Source: Hymenobacter rigui
GTDB lineage: Bacteria > Bacteroidota > Bacteroidia > Cytophagales > Hymenobacteraceae
Assembly: GCF_003944715.1 (NCBI RefSeq)
Contig: NZ_RWIT01000016.1
Span: forward strand, 38,991-102,990
DNA length: 64,000 bases
Reading direction: 5' to 3'
Below, piece by piece: positions 8,614-17,165 of the stretch (positions within the stretch are counted from its first letter, which is position 1; each line of letters opens with the position of its first letter). The notes below the pieces were generated by a model, which saw nothing but the letters and a program-made list of their open reading frames with translations, searched no databases and had not been told where the DNA came from. A program made the position numbers and the translations under genes.

Positions 8614-9603
8614 CTATCCGTTCACGCTGCCCATCATTGCCTCAGGGTAGCGCTGGCCGGCGGCGGCGTGCTGCGGCGCAATCTGGTTGATGCGGGCCAA
8701 GTCCTCCAGTGACAGGATGATATCAGCGGCTCCCAGATTTTCCTCCAGATAGGCCACCCGCTTAGTGCCGGGAATCGGTACGATGTCTTCGCCCTGGGCC
8801 AGCACCCAGGCCAGAGCCAGCTGCCCGGCGGTACAGCCCTTCTCCACTGCCATTTCCCGGATGCGCGCCACCAGATCCAGATTCTTCTGAAAATTCTCCC
8901 CCTGAAAGCGGGGCGTGTGCCGCCGGTAATCATCCGCCGCCAGATCCTCGAAGCGCTGAATCTGCCCGGTCAGAAATCCTCTTCCTAAGGGCGAATACGG
9001 CACGAAACCAATACCCAGCTCCCGGCAGGTGGGCAGAATTTCATCTTCCGGGTCGCGGCTCCACAGCGAGTATTCCGTTTGCAGGGCCGTGATGGGGTGT
9101 ACCGCGCTGGCCCGGCGTAGGGTATCAGGGGCCGCTTCCGATAAGCCCAGGTATCGGACTTTCCCTTCCTTCACCAGCTCTGCCATGGCCCCTACCGTTT
9201 CCTCAATGGGCGTACCGGGGTCAACCCGGTGCTGGTAGTACAGGTCGATATAGTCGGTGCCCAGGCGTTTCAGAGAGCCTTCCACGGCCTGCCGCACGTA
9301 CTCGGGGCGGCCGTTGATGCCACGCTTGGCGGGGTCGTTCGGGTCGCGCTGAATTCCGAACTTGGTAGCTACCACCACTTGGTCGCGTTTGCCTTTCAGT
9401 GCCCGTCCCAGCAGTTCCTCATTGGTGTACGGGCCGTACATATCGGCGGTATCGAAAAAGGTGACACCCAGATCCAGGGCCCGGTCAATGGTGCGCAGGC
9501 TTTCCTGCTCGTCGCGGCCGCCGTAAAAATCGGACATGCCCATGCAGCCCAGGCCTAGTATCGATACTTGAAGCCCTTGTGAGCCCAGCGTGCGGGTTTT
9601 CAT
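8614..9603 (-). CDS. aldo/keto reductase
   Basis: NADPH-dependent TIM-barrel oxidoreductase of 329 residues. Motifs in order: LGCMGMSDFYGG near residue 20, DLGVTFFDTADMYG with catalytic Asp/Tyr (about 45-58), GKRDQVVVATKFG with the catalytic Lys (about 70-82), YIDLYYQHRVDP with the His (about 115-125), and the cofactor-binding IPGTKRVAYLEENLGA near the C-terminus. It resembles the YajO/IolS-type group that reduces small aldehydes; the substrate cannot be read from sequence. The ATG at 9603 gives MKTRTLG, the canonical opening; the longer frame to 9666 adds 21 residues without family similarity. Confidence 0.92.
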   Translation of the reverse strand: MKTRTLGSQGLQVSILGLGCMGMSDFYGGRDEQESLRTIDRALDLGVTFFDTADMYGPYTNEELLGRALKGKRDQVVVATKFGIQRDPNDPAKRGINGRPEYVRQAVEGSLKRLGTDYIDLYYQHRVDPGTPIEETVGAMAELVKEGKVRYLGLSEAAPDTLRRASAVHPITALQTEYSLWSRDPEDEILPTCRELGIGFVPYSPLGRGFLTGQIQRFEDLAADDYRRHTPRFQGENFQKNLDLVARIREMAVEKGCTAGQLALAWVLAQGEDIVPIPGTKRVAYLEENLGAADIILSLEDLARINQIAPQHAAAGQRYPEAMMGSVNG

Positions 9604-9702
9604 ACGTAGTGCGTTGAGTGAAATGAAATTGACAGTCATTCCCGACTGCGGAAATACTGTACGCACCGTATACTCGCTCCGTTACTCTTCCTGTTTACGC
9701 GC

Positions 9703-10173
9703 ATGCCAGCTTCTACCTTCGACCAAGACAACCGCCTGCTCTGGGTTGAGCGGATCTCTCACCTGCTCGACAGCCAGTTTCGGGTACCCGGCACTACCTG
9801 GTGGTTTGGTCTCGACCCCATTATGGGCCTGATTCCGGTGGTGGGTGGGCTACCCTCCCTGGCTATTTCCGGCGTCCTGATTCTGACCATGATGCGCCAT
9901 GGGGCCAGCGGCAGCCTGGTTGTGCGCATGATTGTGAATGTGGTGCTGGATGCGCTGATTGGCTCTATTCCGGTGGTAGGCAACATCTTCGACTTCGCCT
10001 ATAAAGCCAACGACCGGAACGTGCGCCTGCTGCGCGCCCATTACCAGGAAGGCAAATACCAGGGCAGCGGGCGGGGGCTGATAGTATTGCTTGTGCTGGT
10101 ATTACTGGCGCTGGCCGCGGGCGTAGTGTGGGGCAGCTGGGCTTTATGGCACTGGGCCGCGGCCCGCTGGTAG
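9703..10173 (+). CDS. DUF4112 domain membrane protein
   Basis: Protein of 156 residues with the DUF4112 hallmark near the N-terminus: LLDSQFRVPGT..WFGLDPIMGLIPVVGGLPSLAIS, and the matching DALIGSIPVVGNIFDFAYKANDRNVRLL near residues 85-112. The two GxIPVVG repeats probably form re-entrant or short membrane helices, and a third hydrophobic segment lies at about 125-150. Function is unknown in all relatives I can recall. The gene is single, divergent from the aldo/keto reductase and followed 76 bases later by the lipoprotein-SCO-cytochrome operon. Confidence 0.88.
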   Translation: MPASTFDQDNRLLWVERISHLLDSQFRVPGTTWWFGLDPIMGLIPVVGGLPSLAISGVLILTMMRHGASGSLVVRMIVNVVLDALIGSIPVVGNIFDFAYKANDRNVRLLRAHYQEGKYQGSGRGLIVLLVLVLLALAAGVVWGSWALWHWAAARW

Positions 10174-10236
10174 GTCCGGCACACAGTTGGTTGGCGGATA
10201 AACCAGCCAGTGCCACGGTTTCAGGTGTTCCTGTTG

Positions 10237-10244
10237 TAGCTTTG
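10237..10244 (+). promoter_or_regulatory. TAGCTTTG -7 element before the SCO operon
   Basis: Match to TAnnTTTG placed six bases before the GTG start at 10250. It is the only box of this type ahead of the three-gene operon. No TTTG lies at the usual 20-base distance, so the support is moderate. Confidence 0.4.
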
Positions 10245-10249
10245 CAGCC

Positions 10250-10663
10250 GTGAAAATGCTCCACCTTGCCCCCCTGTTGCTGTTGCTGCCCGCCTGCCTT
10301 TCGCTGCAGAGCGAAGAACAAAAAGCGGAAGCCGCCGAGAAAGCCGTACTGGCCCGTCACGATGAGCTGATGGCCCAGATGGACCAGCTCTACACCCTGC
10401 GGCAGCAGCTGCAGCAGACCGCCCACTCCGATACGGTGGCCGCCGGCCGACAGCGCCGGGCGCTGCTGGCCGCAGAAGCGGGCATGATGTTCTGGATGCA
10501 CCACTACCGCCGCCCGGCCGATACCCTTACCGCCGACAGCCGCTTAGCCTACTATGGTATGCAGCAGCAGCGCATTGATTCCGTGGGCCGGCTGTTTCGA
10601 AGCAGTCAGGATTCCGCCAAGGCCCTGTTGAGTACCGTTTCTGCCCCATCTTCTGCCAAATGA
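10250..10663 (+). CDS. small lipoprotein, first gene of the SCO/cytochrome c operon
   Basis: Predicted 137-residue lipoprotein. A hydrophobic signal (LHLAPLLLLLPAC) ends in a lipobox with Cys near residue 16. The mature part is a helical, Glu/Gln-rich stretch (SEEQKAEAAEKAVLARHDELMAQMDQL...) that is likely a coiled coil of about 100 residues. The start is GTG at 10250 or ATG at 10256; both give the same signal. The stop overlaps the ATG of the SCO gene by four bases, so translation is coupled. I do not recognise the family; its place suggests a role in electron transport assembly. Confidence 0.72.
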   Translation: MKMLHLAPLLLLLPACLSLQSEEQKAEAAEKAVLARHDELMAQMDQLYTLRQQLQQTAHSDTVAAGRQRRALLAAEAGMMFWMHHYRRPADTLTADSRLAYYGMQQQRIDSVGRLFRSSQDSAKALLSTVSAPSSAK

Positions 10664-11343
10664 AGTCCTCTTCCCTGTTTCTTCGCGCCGCTGGCGCGAG
10701 CCTGCTGATTTTTGGGAGCCTGCTGCCGCTGGCCTGTTCTACTGACGGCTCCGCCTCGAAGCCGGAGCGGCTACCGGTGCTGGGCCTGAAGCACAACGCC
10801 CCCACCAGCCCCGGCGATACGCTGCCCGACCCGGTGCCGGCCTTCCGCCTGACCAACCAGGAAGGCAAGGAGATTACCAACCAGACGTTTGCCGGCAAAG
10901 TGTACGTCACGGACTTCTTCTTTGCTACCTGCCCCAGCATCTGCCCCAAAATGCAAAGTGAGCTGCTGCGCGTATATAAGCAGTTTGAAGGCAACCCCAA
11001 CGTATTGTTTCTGAGCCATACCATTGATCCGGCCCACGATTCTATTCCCGTGTTGCGGGATTACGCCGAACGCCTGGGCATCAAGGACGCTTCGCGCTGG
11101 CATTTCGCCACGGCTCCCCACGATACCATCTTCAGCCTGGCCCGCGCTTACATGACCGGCGCCCAGGTAGACCGCACGGTGCAGGGCGGTTTCGCTCATA
11201 GCGGCACGTTTGCACTGGTCGATTCCAAACGCCGCATCCGGGGTGTTTACGATGGAATGGAGAAGACGCAGGTGGATCAGCTGATTCATGACCTGCCTAT
11301 TCTGCTGAAGGAAGAAGCCGAAACCACTATAGCTGCCAAATGA
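10660..11343 (+). CDS. SCO1/SenC/PrrC family protein
   Basis: Lipoprotein of 227 residues with a lipobox at Cys26 (PLAC) and a thioredoxin-like domain from about residue 55. The copper/redox motif FFFATCPSICPKM supplies Cys91 and Cys95, and the third ligand is the His in GGFAHSGTFALVD near 183. SCO proteins sit on the periplasmic face and help load copper into the CuA site of cytochrome oxidase or keep its thiols reduced. Four-base overlaps with both neighbours tie it to the lipoprotein and the cytochrome c gene, which supports a respiratory role. Confidence 0.93.
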   Translation: MKSSSLFLRAAGASLLIFGSLLPLACSTDGSASKPERLPVLGLKHNAPTSPGDTLPDPVPAFRLTNQEGKEITNQTFAGKVYVTDFFFATCPSICPKMQSELLRVYKQFEGNPNVLFLSHTIDPAHDSIPVLRDYAERLGIKDASRWHFATAPHDTIFSLARAYMTGAQVDRTVQGGFAHSGTFALVDSKRRIRGVYDGMEKTQVDQLIHDLPILLKEEAETTIAAK

Positions 11344-11780
11344 GCTGCCCGGCCAGTTCTATTATAGCACGCGTTGCCTTGCTGGCAGCCGTTTCAGTGA
11401 CTGGCTTGTTGAGCCTGGCAGGCTGTTTTACGGAGCGTCAGAACGAGGGAGCCCAACTATATGCCTCCCACTGTGCCAACTGCCACGGCGACCAGGGCCA
11501 GGGGCTGCAGCGCCTGATTCCGCCGGTAGCCGGGGCCGACTTTGTAGCCCAGCGCCGGGCCGATCTGCCCTGCATCATCCGCAAAGGCCTGAAGGGGCCT
11601 CTGGTAGTGAATGGCGTGAGCTACAACCAGGTGATGCCCGGGCATGAAGACCTCACCGACTCCCAGATTACCAACCTGCTGAACTTTCTGCAGACGCACT
11701 GGGGCAACAAAAATCAGCCCTACACCATCCGCGAAGCTTCCGACCTGCTGGGCCGCTGCAATGGTTCGGACGGGCAATAG
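11340..11780 (+). CDS. membrane-anchored c-type cytochrome
   Basis: Protein of 146 residues with a lipobox (LAGC, Cys29) and one haem c site CANCH at 45-49. The likely distal ligand is the Met in NQVMPGHEDLTD near residue 102, followed by the class I closing helix DSQITNLLNFLQTHW. It would carry electrons in the periplasm while anchored by lipid. The start ATG overlaps the SCO stop by four bases. The palindrome at 11803-11907 follows the stop and probably ends the operon. Confidence 0.92.
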   Translation: MSCPASSIIARVALLAAVSVTGLLSLAGCFTERQNEGAQLYASHCANCHGDQGQGLQRLIPPVAGADFVAQRRADLPCIIRKGLKGPLVVNGVSYNQVMPGHEDLTDSQITNLLNFLQTHWGNKNQPYTIREASDLLGRCNGSDGQ

Positions 11781-11802
11781 ACAGGTAGTCAGATAACAAC
11801 AT

Positions 11803-11907
11803 CTGTCATCCTGAGCGCAGCGAAGGACCTTATTACGCGAGAACAAACCATTGCTTCGGTTTCATGTTCTCGTGTGATAAGGTCCTTCGCCACGCTCAGG
11901 ATGACAG
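11803..11907. repeat. GTCATCCTGAGC-type palindrome
   Basis: Left arm 11803-11844 and right arm 11866-11907 pair over 42 bases with four mismatches around a 21-base loop. The arm begins CTGTCATCCTGAGCGCAGCG. The same core opens the palindrome at 34044 and, with changes, those at 28470 and 48997. It lies between convergent genes (cytochrome c and the alpha/beta hydrolase). Confidence 0.88.
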
Positions 11908-11928
11908 GTCAACTATCTAGCTGCCCAT

Positions 11929-13332
11929 CTACTTCACCTGCTGGTTCAGCCAGTTGCCGATGACCTGGAGGGCACTGGGGGCGAAGGTTTCCTCGATGGT
12001 GGCGTACTGGCTGGTGCCGGCGGAGTCGGTCTGGAAGAGGTGGTTGAGGTTTGGCAGCGTTTGCACGGTGGCGTGGGTATTATGAGCGGCGCGCAGGCCT
12101 TGCTCGATGGCGGGCAGGTTTTGGTCGGCGGCTACCTGCAGGTCGTGGCTGCCGTTGAGGGCCAGCACGGGGCATTTCACCTTGGAAAGATAGGTAGCCG
12201 GATCTGTGAGCAGGAAGCTGCGCATCCAGGGCGAGGTCAGGGGTTTTACTTGTTTCTGGGCTACCTCGGCGCTAATTCCGGGAATTTGCTGCTGTACTAC
12301 GGAGGCCAGCTTGCCGGTCAGCGCATCAGCGCTGAGCGTAGCGGGCTGCCGGCGCAGCCCGGCAAACAGGGCCTGGTGCAGCCGCCGATTCTGGCCGATG
12401 GCAGCCGAATCGGCCCCGGCGGCGCGGGCCAGGTCGGCCTGCTGGCGCAGCAGTACCGCGTCGCCGGACACGCCTGGGCCGGCCAATGACACTACAAAAT
12501 CGGGGCCGGCGGGCTGGGCGGCGGCCTGCCAGGCAATCAACCCACCTTCGCTGTGCCCGATCAGGCCCACCTGCTTGTGGCGGATATCGGGGCGGGTGCG
12601 CAGGTAGGCCAGGGCCGCCTGGGCATCGGCGGTAAAGTCGGCGGTCAGTGCCCCGGCAAACGTGCCGCCCGACTGGGCCGTGCCCCGGTCGTCGTAGCGC
12701 AACACGGCAAAGCCCTGGCGGGTTAGGTAGTCGGCCAGCACCAGAAAGGGCTGGTGGCCGAACACGGTTTCGTTGCGGTCCTCAGGGCCCGAGCCGCTCA
12801 CCAGCACCACCGCCGGGAACGGCCCCTTACCAGCGGGCAGCGTGAGCGTACCGGCCAGTTGAATACCGGCTTTGGAGTTGGAGAAGGTCAGATCCTGGCT
12901 GCGGTACGGGAAGGGCGCCACCGGTACCTGGGGCCGGCGGGGCGCGGCACTAGCCTCGGCCGACGCCGAGCTGCGGCGCAGTGTGAGCGGCAGCTGCATA
13001 CCGCCCTGGTACCACATGCCGGCCACCGACTGCCCGTCGGCCGCGAACCGGCCGGCAAACCGGCCCTGAATGTTATCGGCGCGCAGCAACAGGCTGTCGT
13101 GGCGGACTACGGTGCTGCTTAGGGCCAGGTCCTGCAGGCCTTGCTGGGGCACTGAGAGCAGGCCTTTAAGGGTGTTACCATTGCCGCTCAGCGCTACTAC
13201 GGTTCGCAGGTTGGTACCCTGCACACTCAGGCTGCCCTGCCAGAGGCCGGCGAGGTCGGTGGTTTGGGCGTTGGCCGCGGAGGCAATAAACAAGGCGGCG
13301 GCAGTGGCGAGGTGGCGGAACGTGGGGTTCAT
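11929..13332 (-). CDS. secreted alpha/beta hydrolase with N-terminal beta domain
   Basis: Exported enzyme of 467 residues with a signal peptide cut near ANAQT (residue 23). Residues 25-120 form a beta-rich domain (LAGLWQGSLSVQG..LRTVVALSG) seen at the front of many Bacteroidota serine hydrolases. The hydrolase domain follows: FPAVVLVSGSGPEDRNE (oxyanion region), GLIGHSEGGLIAW with the nucleophile Ser, ALNGSHDLQV with the Asp and LPNLNHLFQ with the His. The substrate is probably an ester or acylated sugar but cannot be named. It is monocistronic and converges on the cytochrome gene. Confidence 0.85.
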   Translation of the reverse strand: MNPTFRHLATAAALFIASAANAQTTDLAGLWQGSLSVQGTNLRTVVALSGNGNTLKGLLSVPQQGLQDLALSSTVVRHDSLLLRADNIQGRFAGRFAADGQSVAGMWYQGGMQLPLTLRRSSASAEASAAPRRPQVPVAPFPYRSQDLTFSNSKAGIQLAGTLTLPAGKGPFPAVVLVSGSGPEDRNETVFGHQPFLVLADYLTRQGFAVLRYDDRGTAQSGGTFAGALTADFTADAQAALAYLRTRPDIRHKQVGLIGHSEGGLIAWQAAAQPAGPDFVVSLAGPGVSGDAVLLRQQADLARAAGADSAAIGQNRRLHQALFAGLRRQPATLSADALTGKLASVVQQQIPGISAEVAQKQVKPLTSPWMRSFLLTDPATYLSKVKCPVLALNGSHDLQVAADQNLPAIEQGLRAAHNTHATVQTLPNLNHLFQTDSAGTSQYATIEETFAPSALQVIGNWLNQQVK

Positions 13333-13516
13333 AGCAAGTAAGATAAAAGGGTTAGGGAGACGAAGGGGGAAATCAGCCCCCGGGGCCTGCTGGCTGGCCG
13401 GAGAACTGATACAAAGGTGCCCGCCAGAAGGCCCCGGCCCTAAAGAGAATGATGAACCCCGCCCGGCCGCTGACGACCGAAGCCCCGCGGCTGATGAACG
13501 TGGTTTGTCCCGGGCA

Positions 13517-13548
13517 TTTGGGCGCGGCCCGCCGGCCCGATACCTTCG
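13517..13548 (+). promoter_or_regulatory. promoter for LytS/LytTR operon
   Basis: TTTG at 13517-13520 and TACCTTCG at 13541-13548 are 20 bases apart, a good match to the Bacteroidota pattern TTTG-N19/20-TAnnTTTG. The ATG of the sensor kinase is 28 bases further on. The promoter at 19917-19948 has the same spacing. Confidence 0.6.
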
Positions 13549-13575
13549 CAGAGCAGGTTTCAGCTGCGTCTTACT

Positions 13576-14595
13576 ATGAACTCAACATCCCCTTCCTTTC
13601 CTCGGGCCCGGGTCAGCTGGCCCTGGCTGGCACTCCGCGACGCCTTCATCTGGGGGCTGCTGCTGTTCCTGCTGTGGCGCACCCTGCCGTTGGTACCCAA
13701 TGGCAACCTGGCCCAGTTGCAGCACGCGGTACTGGTCACGGTGGGGCTCAGTATGGTAGCGGTGTACGGCAACAACCTGGGGCTGATACCCTATTTGTTC
13801 GACCGGGGCCGCTACGGCTGGTACGCGCTGGCGCTGCTGGGCTGGACGCTGCTGCTGCACGTAGCAGGCCGGTGGCTATGGCCGGAGGTGCACGTGGCCC
13901 GCCATCAGCCCGCCGTCAACTGCCTGTTCACGATGCTGATAGCCATGGGGCTGCTGCTCATCTGGCGGTCGGTGGCGCAGCACCGGCAGCGGCTGCAGCG
14001 GCAACTGCTGGAGCGGGAGCAGCAGCTGCGGCTGCTGGAGGCGCAGGTGAATCCGCACTTTCTATTCAACACCCTTAACAGCCTCTACGCCCTCAGCCTC
14101 ACCCAAAGTCCCCAAACACCCGATATGCTGCTGGCCCTTTCGGGACTGATGCGCTACCAGCTGGAAAGCACGCGCCGGGCCCAGGTGCCGCTGAGCGAGG
14201 AGCTGGACTACCTGCGCAGCTACGTGCAGCTGCAGGAGCTGCGCCTGGGTCCGCGGTGCCCGGTGCACCTCACCCTGCCGTCCGAAACCGCAACGGCCGG
14301 CTTCACCATTACTCCGCTGCTGTTTCTGGCCCTCATCGAAAACGCTTTTACTTACGGTACCCGCCGGGCCAGCGGTAGCTTCGTGGAAATTAGCCTCACG
14401 CTGCACCAGCAGCAGCTGCGGCTAGAGCTGCGCAACGCCCTGCCCCCGCCCACCGACGCGGGCGGCGGGGCCGGCACCGGCCTGAGCAACACCCGCCAGC
14501 GGCTGGCCCTGCTTTACCCCGGCCGTCATCACCTGCACGCCGCCCCCACCCCCGACTATTCCGCCTTCCTCACGCAGCTTACCCTCTCGCTATGA
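13576..14595 (+). CDS. LytS-type sensor histidine kinase
   Basis: Membrane kinase of 339 residues. Four hydrophobic helices fill residues 15-130 and are followed by a Gln/Leu/Arg-rich coiled coil (QRLQRQLLEREQQLRLLEAQ). The phospho-acceptor motif VNPHFLFNTLNSLYAL is complete with the His near residue 160. The C-terminal ATPase part has the N-box LIENAFTYG and a G-rich GGGAGTGLSNTRQRL. It should phosphorylate the LytTR regulator encoded next, with which it overlaps by four bases. No extracytoplasmic sensor domain is present, so the signal may be sensed in the membrane. Confidence 0.92.
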   Translation: MNSTSPSFPRARVSWPWLALRDAFIWGLLLFLLWRTLPLVPNGNLAQLQHAVLVTVGLSMVAVYGNNLGLIPYLFDRGRYGWYALALLGWTLLLHVAGRWLWPEVHVARHQPAVNCLFTMLIAMGLLLIWRSVAQHRQRLQRQLLEREQQLRLLEAQVNPHFLFNTLNSLYALSLTQSPQTPDMLLALSGLMRYQLESTRRAQVPLSEELDYLRSYVQLQELRLGPRCPVHLTLPSETATAGFTITPLLFLALIENAFTYGTRRASGSFVEISLTLHQQQLRLELRNALPPPTDAGGGAGTGLSNTRQRLALLYPGRHHLHAAPTPDYSAFLTQLTLSL

Positions 14596-15317
14596 CCCCG
14601 CTTCAGGTTCTGATTGTCGATGACGAGCCCCTGGCCCACCAGGTACTGCAAACCTACGTGGAGCGGGTGGCCCACCTGCACGTGGCCGGCCACTGCTACA
14701 CGGCCGTGGAGGCCCTCACCTTTCTACATAGCCAGCCCGTGGATGTGGTGCTGCTGGACGTGCAGATGCCTGAAATGAGCGGCCTGGAGCTGCTACGCGC
14801 CCTGCCCCACGCCCCGCACGTAATCCTGACCACCGCCTTCAGTGAGTTTGCTCTCGAAGGCTACGAGTACGGCGTGGTGGATTACCTGCTCAAGCCTATT
14901 CCGTTTCCGCGCTTTTTGAAGGCCATTGCCCGCCTGCCCGCCCCGGCTCCGGCCCTGGCGGCCGCGCCACCATCACCGGCAGTGCCCGCACCCGCCACCC
15001 CCGCCGCCCTGCTCCTGCGCGACGGCCCCACCACCCACCGCATACCTCTGGCCGATATTCTGTACCTGGAGGCCTATGGCAACTACGTGAAAGTACATAC
15101 CCCTACCGGCCGGCTGGTAGTACCCGATACGCTGCGCCGCCTGCTCTCGGAACTGCCGTCGGCTCGGTTCATGCGGGTGCACAAGTCGTTTGTGGTACCG
15201 CTGGAACGTGTTGAGCAGCTGCAGGGTAACCAACTCACGGTGGGTGGCGCCCTGGTACCACTCGGGGCCGCCTTCCGCCAGGAGTTTCTGCGGCACTGGC
15301 AAGGTCCCGCAGCCTGA
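14592..15317 (+). CDS. LytTR-family response regulator
   Basis: Regulator of 241 residues. The receiver domain (1-115) has the acidic pocket Asp10-Asp11 (IVDDEP), phospho-acceptor Asp56 (VVLLDVQMPEMSG), the Thr/Ala switch (TTAFS) and Lys in YLLKPI. An Ala/Pro linker of about 30 residues follows, then a LytTR DNA-binding domain (about 145-238) with ILYLEAYGNYVKVHT and FMRVHKSFVVPLERVE. It is translationally coupled to the kinase by a four-base overlap. Targets are not visible; LytTR regulators usually bind pairs of short direct repeats. Confidence 0.94.
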   Translation: MTPLQVLIVDDEPLAHQVLQTYVERVAHLHVAGHCYTAVEALTFLHSQPVDVVLLDVQMPEMSGLELLRALPHAPHVILTTAFSEFALEGYEYGVVDYLLKPIPFPRFLKAIARLPAPAPALAAAPPSPAVPAPATPAALLLRDGPTTHRIPLADILYLEAYGNYVKVHTPTGRLVVPDTLRRLLSELPSARFMRVHKSFVVPLERVEQLQGNQLTVGGALVPLGAAFRQEFLRHWQGPAA

Positions 15318-15416
15318 TATTGGCTCCGGATTATGCGGTCAGGACGGGTTCTGCACCTGAAATGTGCATCTTCCCCTAAACCTGCTTAGCTTGCATCTTC
15401 ATCTGTTTGTTTTGTT

Positions 15417-16397
15417 ATGGGTCTGTTTGACTTCCTGAAAAAGAAAGACGAGGGCACCCCGGCCCCCGCTCCCACCCCCGCTTCCGGTACTCCCGCCGCC
15501 GCCGAAGCTGCTCCTGAGGCTGAAAAGCCATCCGGTCCGCGCTACAAAGGATCCAACTACCAGATGCCAGCGGCCCCGGCTCCGGCACCCGTTCCCACTA
15601 TTCCGCCAGCGCCCCCAATTCCGCTGCCGGGCGTAGACGGCGGAGCCCCCCAACTACCCGATTTTCAGCCGCTCAACATCCTGGAGCAGCTGCTGATGCA
15701 GGCGGCCGTAGAGCCGCAGTTCCGTACCCCCTTCTACCAGGCTCTGCTGGGCGAGGAACTGACAGTAGTAATGGCCGCCAAGGAAGGTCAGGAACCCGGC
15801 GAGATAACGCCCACCGAAGGCATGGAGATTCAGCTTCAGGCTTTGCACGATGGTAAAATTGCCGTCTTTACTGCCCCCGAGCGTATTCATGACAATGGTG
15901 CGGTACCCGAAGGCAGCGTAACCTTCCTGCGCCTGCGCGGCCACGATTTCTTCACGATGGTGAAGGGAGCCGACTGCGCGTTGAACCCCTTCTCGGCCGT
16001 AGGCAAGCTGCTGGAAGCCGCCGAAATTGAGGCCCTGCTGGCAGGGCAGCTGTTTGAGGCCATGCCCCAGCAGGACATGCAGGTATCTCTGCACCAGCCG
16101 GAGCCCGCTCCCACCGAGCTGATGGACTCTTTGCGTGAGTACAGCGCCACGCAGCCCGCCATTCGGGCAGTGTACCTCACGGAAATGCGCATGCAGCATA
16201 ACCCCCAGGAAAGCCGCCTGCTCGTCGCTTTTGATACGGAAGAGAAGGATCCGGCCTTCCTGCAGGACCTGGGCCCCGTTATTCAAGGCAAAATCGGCGA
16301 AACCCAGTTCGTGGATCTGATGCTGATTGACCCGGCCTCGGAAGAGCCCCTGGTGCAGTACCTGCTTACCACTGAGCCGGTATATCAGCGAGCTTAG
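15417..16397 (+). CDS. SseB family protein
   Basis: Cytoplasmic protein of 326 residues. The N-terminus MGLFDFLKKKDE is followed by about 70 residues that are very rich in Ala and Pro, a flexible linker. From about residue 80 it matches the SseB plan: LEQLLMQAAVEPQFRTPFYQALLGEELTVV, FTAPERIHD, a central LRLRGHDFFTMVKGADCALNPFS, and the C-terminal domain IRAVYLTEMRMQ near residue 240 ending VQYLLTTEPVYQRA. SseB is named for enhanced serine sensitivity in E. coli, but its molecular job is unknown. A strong hairpin at 16428-16461 terminates it. Confidence 0.8.
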   Translation: MGLFDFLKKKDEGTPAPAPTPASGTPAAAEAAPEAEKPSGPRYKGSNYQMPAAPAPAPVPTIPPAPPIPLPGVDGGAPQLPDFQPLNILEQLLMQAAVEPQFRTPFYQALLGEELTVVMAAKEGQEPGEITPTEGMEIQLQALHDGKIAVFTAPERIHDNGAVPEGSVTFLRLRGHDFFTMVKGADCALNPFSAVGKLLEAAEIEALLAGQLFEAMPQQDMQVSLHQPEPAPTELMDSLREYSATQPAIRAVYLTEMRMQHNPQESRLLVAFDTEEKDPAFLQDLGPVIQGKIGETQFVDLMLIDPASEEPLVQYLLTTEPVYQRA

Positions 16398-16420
16398 AGC
16401 TTAGAGCTTAGAGCTTAGAG
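16391..16420. repeat. short tandem repeat, AGCTTAG x4
   Basis: A 7-base unit AGCTTAG is repeated four times plus two bases. It overlaps the SseB stop codon (TAG at 16395-16397). A slippage-prone tract, probably without function. Confidence 0.85.
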
Positions 16421-16427
16421 TATATGT

Positions 16428-16461
16428 AAAAGCCCCCGCAATGGTTATTGCGGGGGCTTTT
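16428..16461. terminator. bidirectional Rho-independent terminator
   Basis: Perfect 15-base stem AAAAGCCCCCGCAAT / ATTGCGGGGGCTTTT with loop GGTT and a T-run on the plus side and an A-run on the other. It serves the SseB gene and the converging DUF2062 gene. Confidence 0.92.
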
Positions 16462-16522
16462 TTTTGGGGGGGGGATAAGTAATCAGGCCTGCCACACAGC
16501 TGGTGCGTAGCGGTTTCGGTCT

Positions 16523-17059
16523 TCAGGCTATTTGTTCTTCCGGAGCGGTGCGCTTGCTCATCACGCGAGTCAATATCGGCCGCAGCACAAAATACAGTAC
16601 CGGGCCCAGTACCAGAAAAGCCCCGGCCCAGAGGGCCAGCGCCCCCACAATGGCATGCCACAGCAGCTTCAGCGCCGCTACCCAGTCGTGCCCGAACAGG
16701 TACTGCAGCTTCTCCAGGGTAAGCGGTGGGCTATGCGCCCCCCAGAGCCGGGCCCCCTGGCTCATGAACGGAATAATCAGGAGCAATTGCACGGGGCTCC
16801 ACAGATGGGCAATCAGCAGAGTAGCGGCCACATTCAGGCGCAGCCGAATAGCGGCAGATGTCGCCAGCAGCGTGGTGATACCCAGCATGGGCACCAGTCC
16901 GGCCGCTGTACCCAGCACTACCGTCAGGGCCAGCTGGTGCGGCGTGAGCCCCTGGCGCAACAGGTTAAGCACCGGCTGCACTATACGACGGCGCCACCAG
17001 CTTGGCGGGGGCTCAGGAGCAGAAACGGCTACGGGTGGCGGAACGGAGGGCGGCAGCAC
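16523..17059 (-). CDS. DUF2062 membrane protein
   Basis: Protein of 178 residues. A Pro-rich start is followed by WWRRRIVQPVLNLLRQGLTPHQLALTVVLGTAAGLVPMLGITTLL, the DUF2062 signature in which a short amphipathic helix (GxxPxxLALxxxxGxxxGxxP) precedes three membrane helices. The second motif HLWSPVQLLLIIPFM near residue 105 is also present. Function is unknown. It diverges from the YihY/BrkB gene, and its 5' end lies 106 bases from that gene's ATG. A plus-strand frame runs through it as an extension of the BrkB frame, but it is antisense to this conserved gene and is rejected. Confidence 0.86.
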   Translation of the reverse strand: MLPPSVPPPVAVSAPEPPPSWWRRRIVQPVLNLLRQGLTPHQLALTVVLGTAAGLVPMLGITTLLATSAAIRLRLNVAATLLIAHLWSPVQLLLIIPFMSQGARLWGAHSPPLTLEKLQYLFGHDWVAALKLLWHAIVGALALWAGAFLVLGPVLYFVLRPILTRVMSKRTAPEEQIA

Positions 17060-17165
17060 AGAAAGACCAGGGGCAAAAAATGTGGTGGGCGATGCAAAAA
17101 CCGGTTGCTACCTTCGCAACTCGACTTCTGTTGGGCAGCGCGCCAGCAGGTTGTACGCGCTTCCC

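Noticed and set aside
16503..17165. N-terminal extension of the BrkB-like frame
   Set aside because: It covers the DUF2062 gene in antisense and contains Ser/Arg/Pro-rich noise before the real start at 17166.
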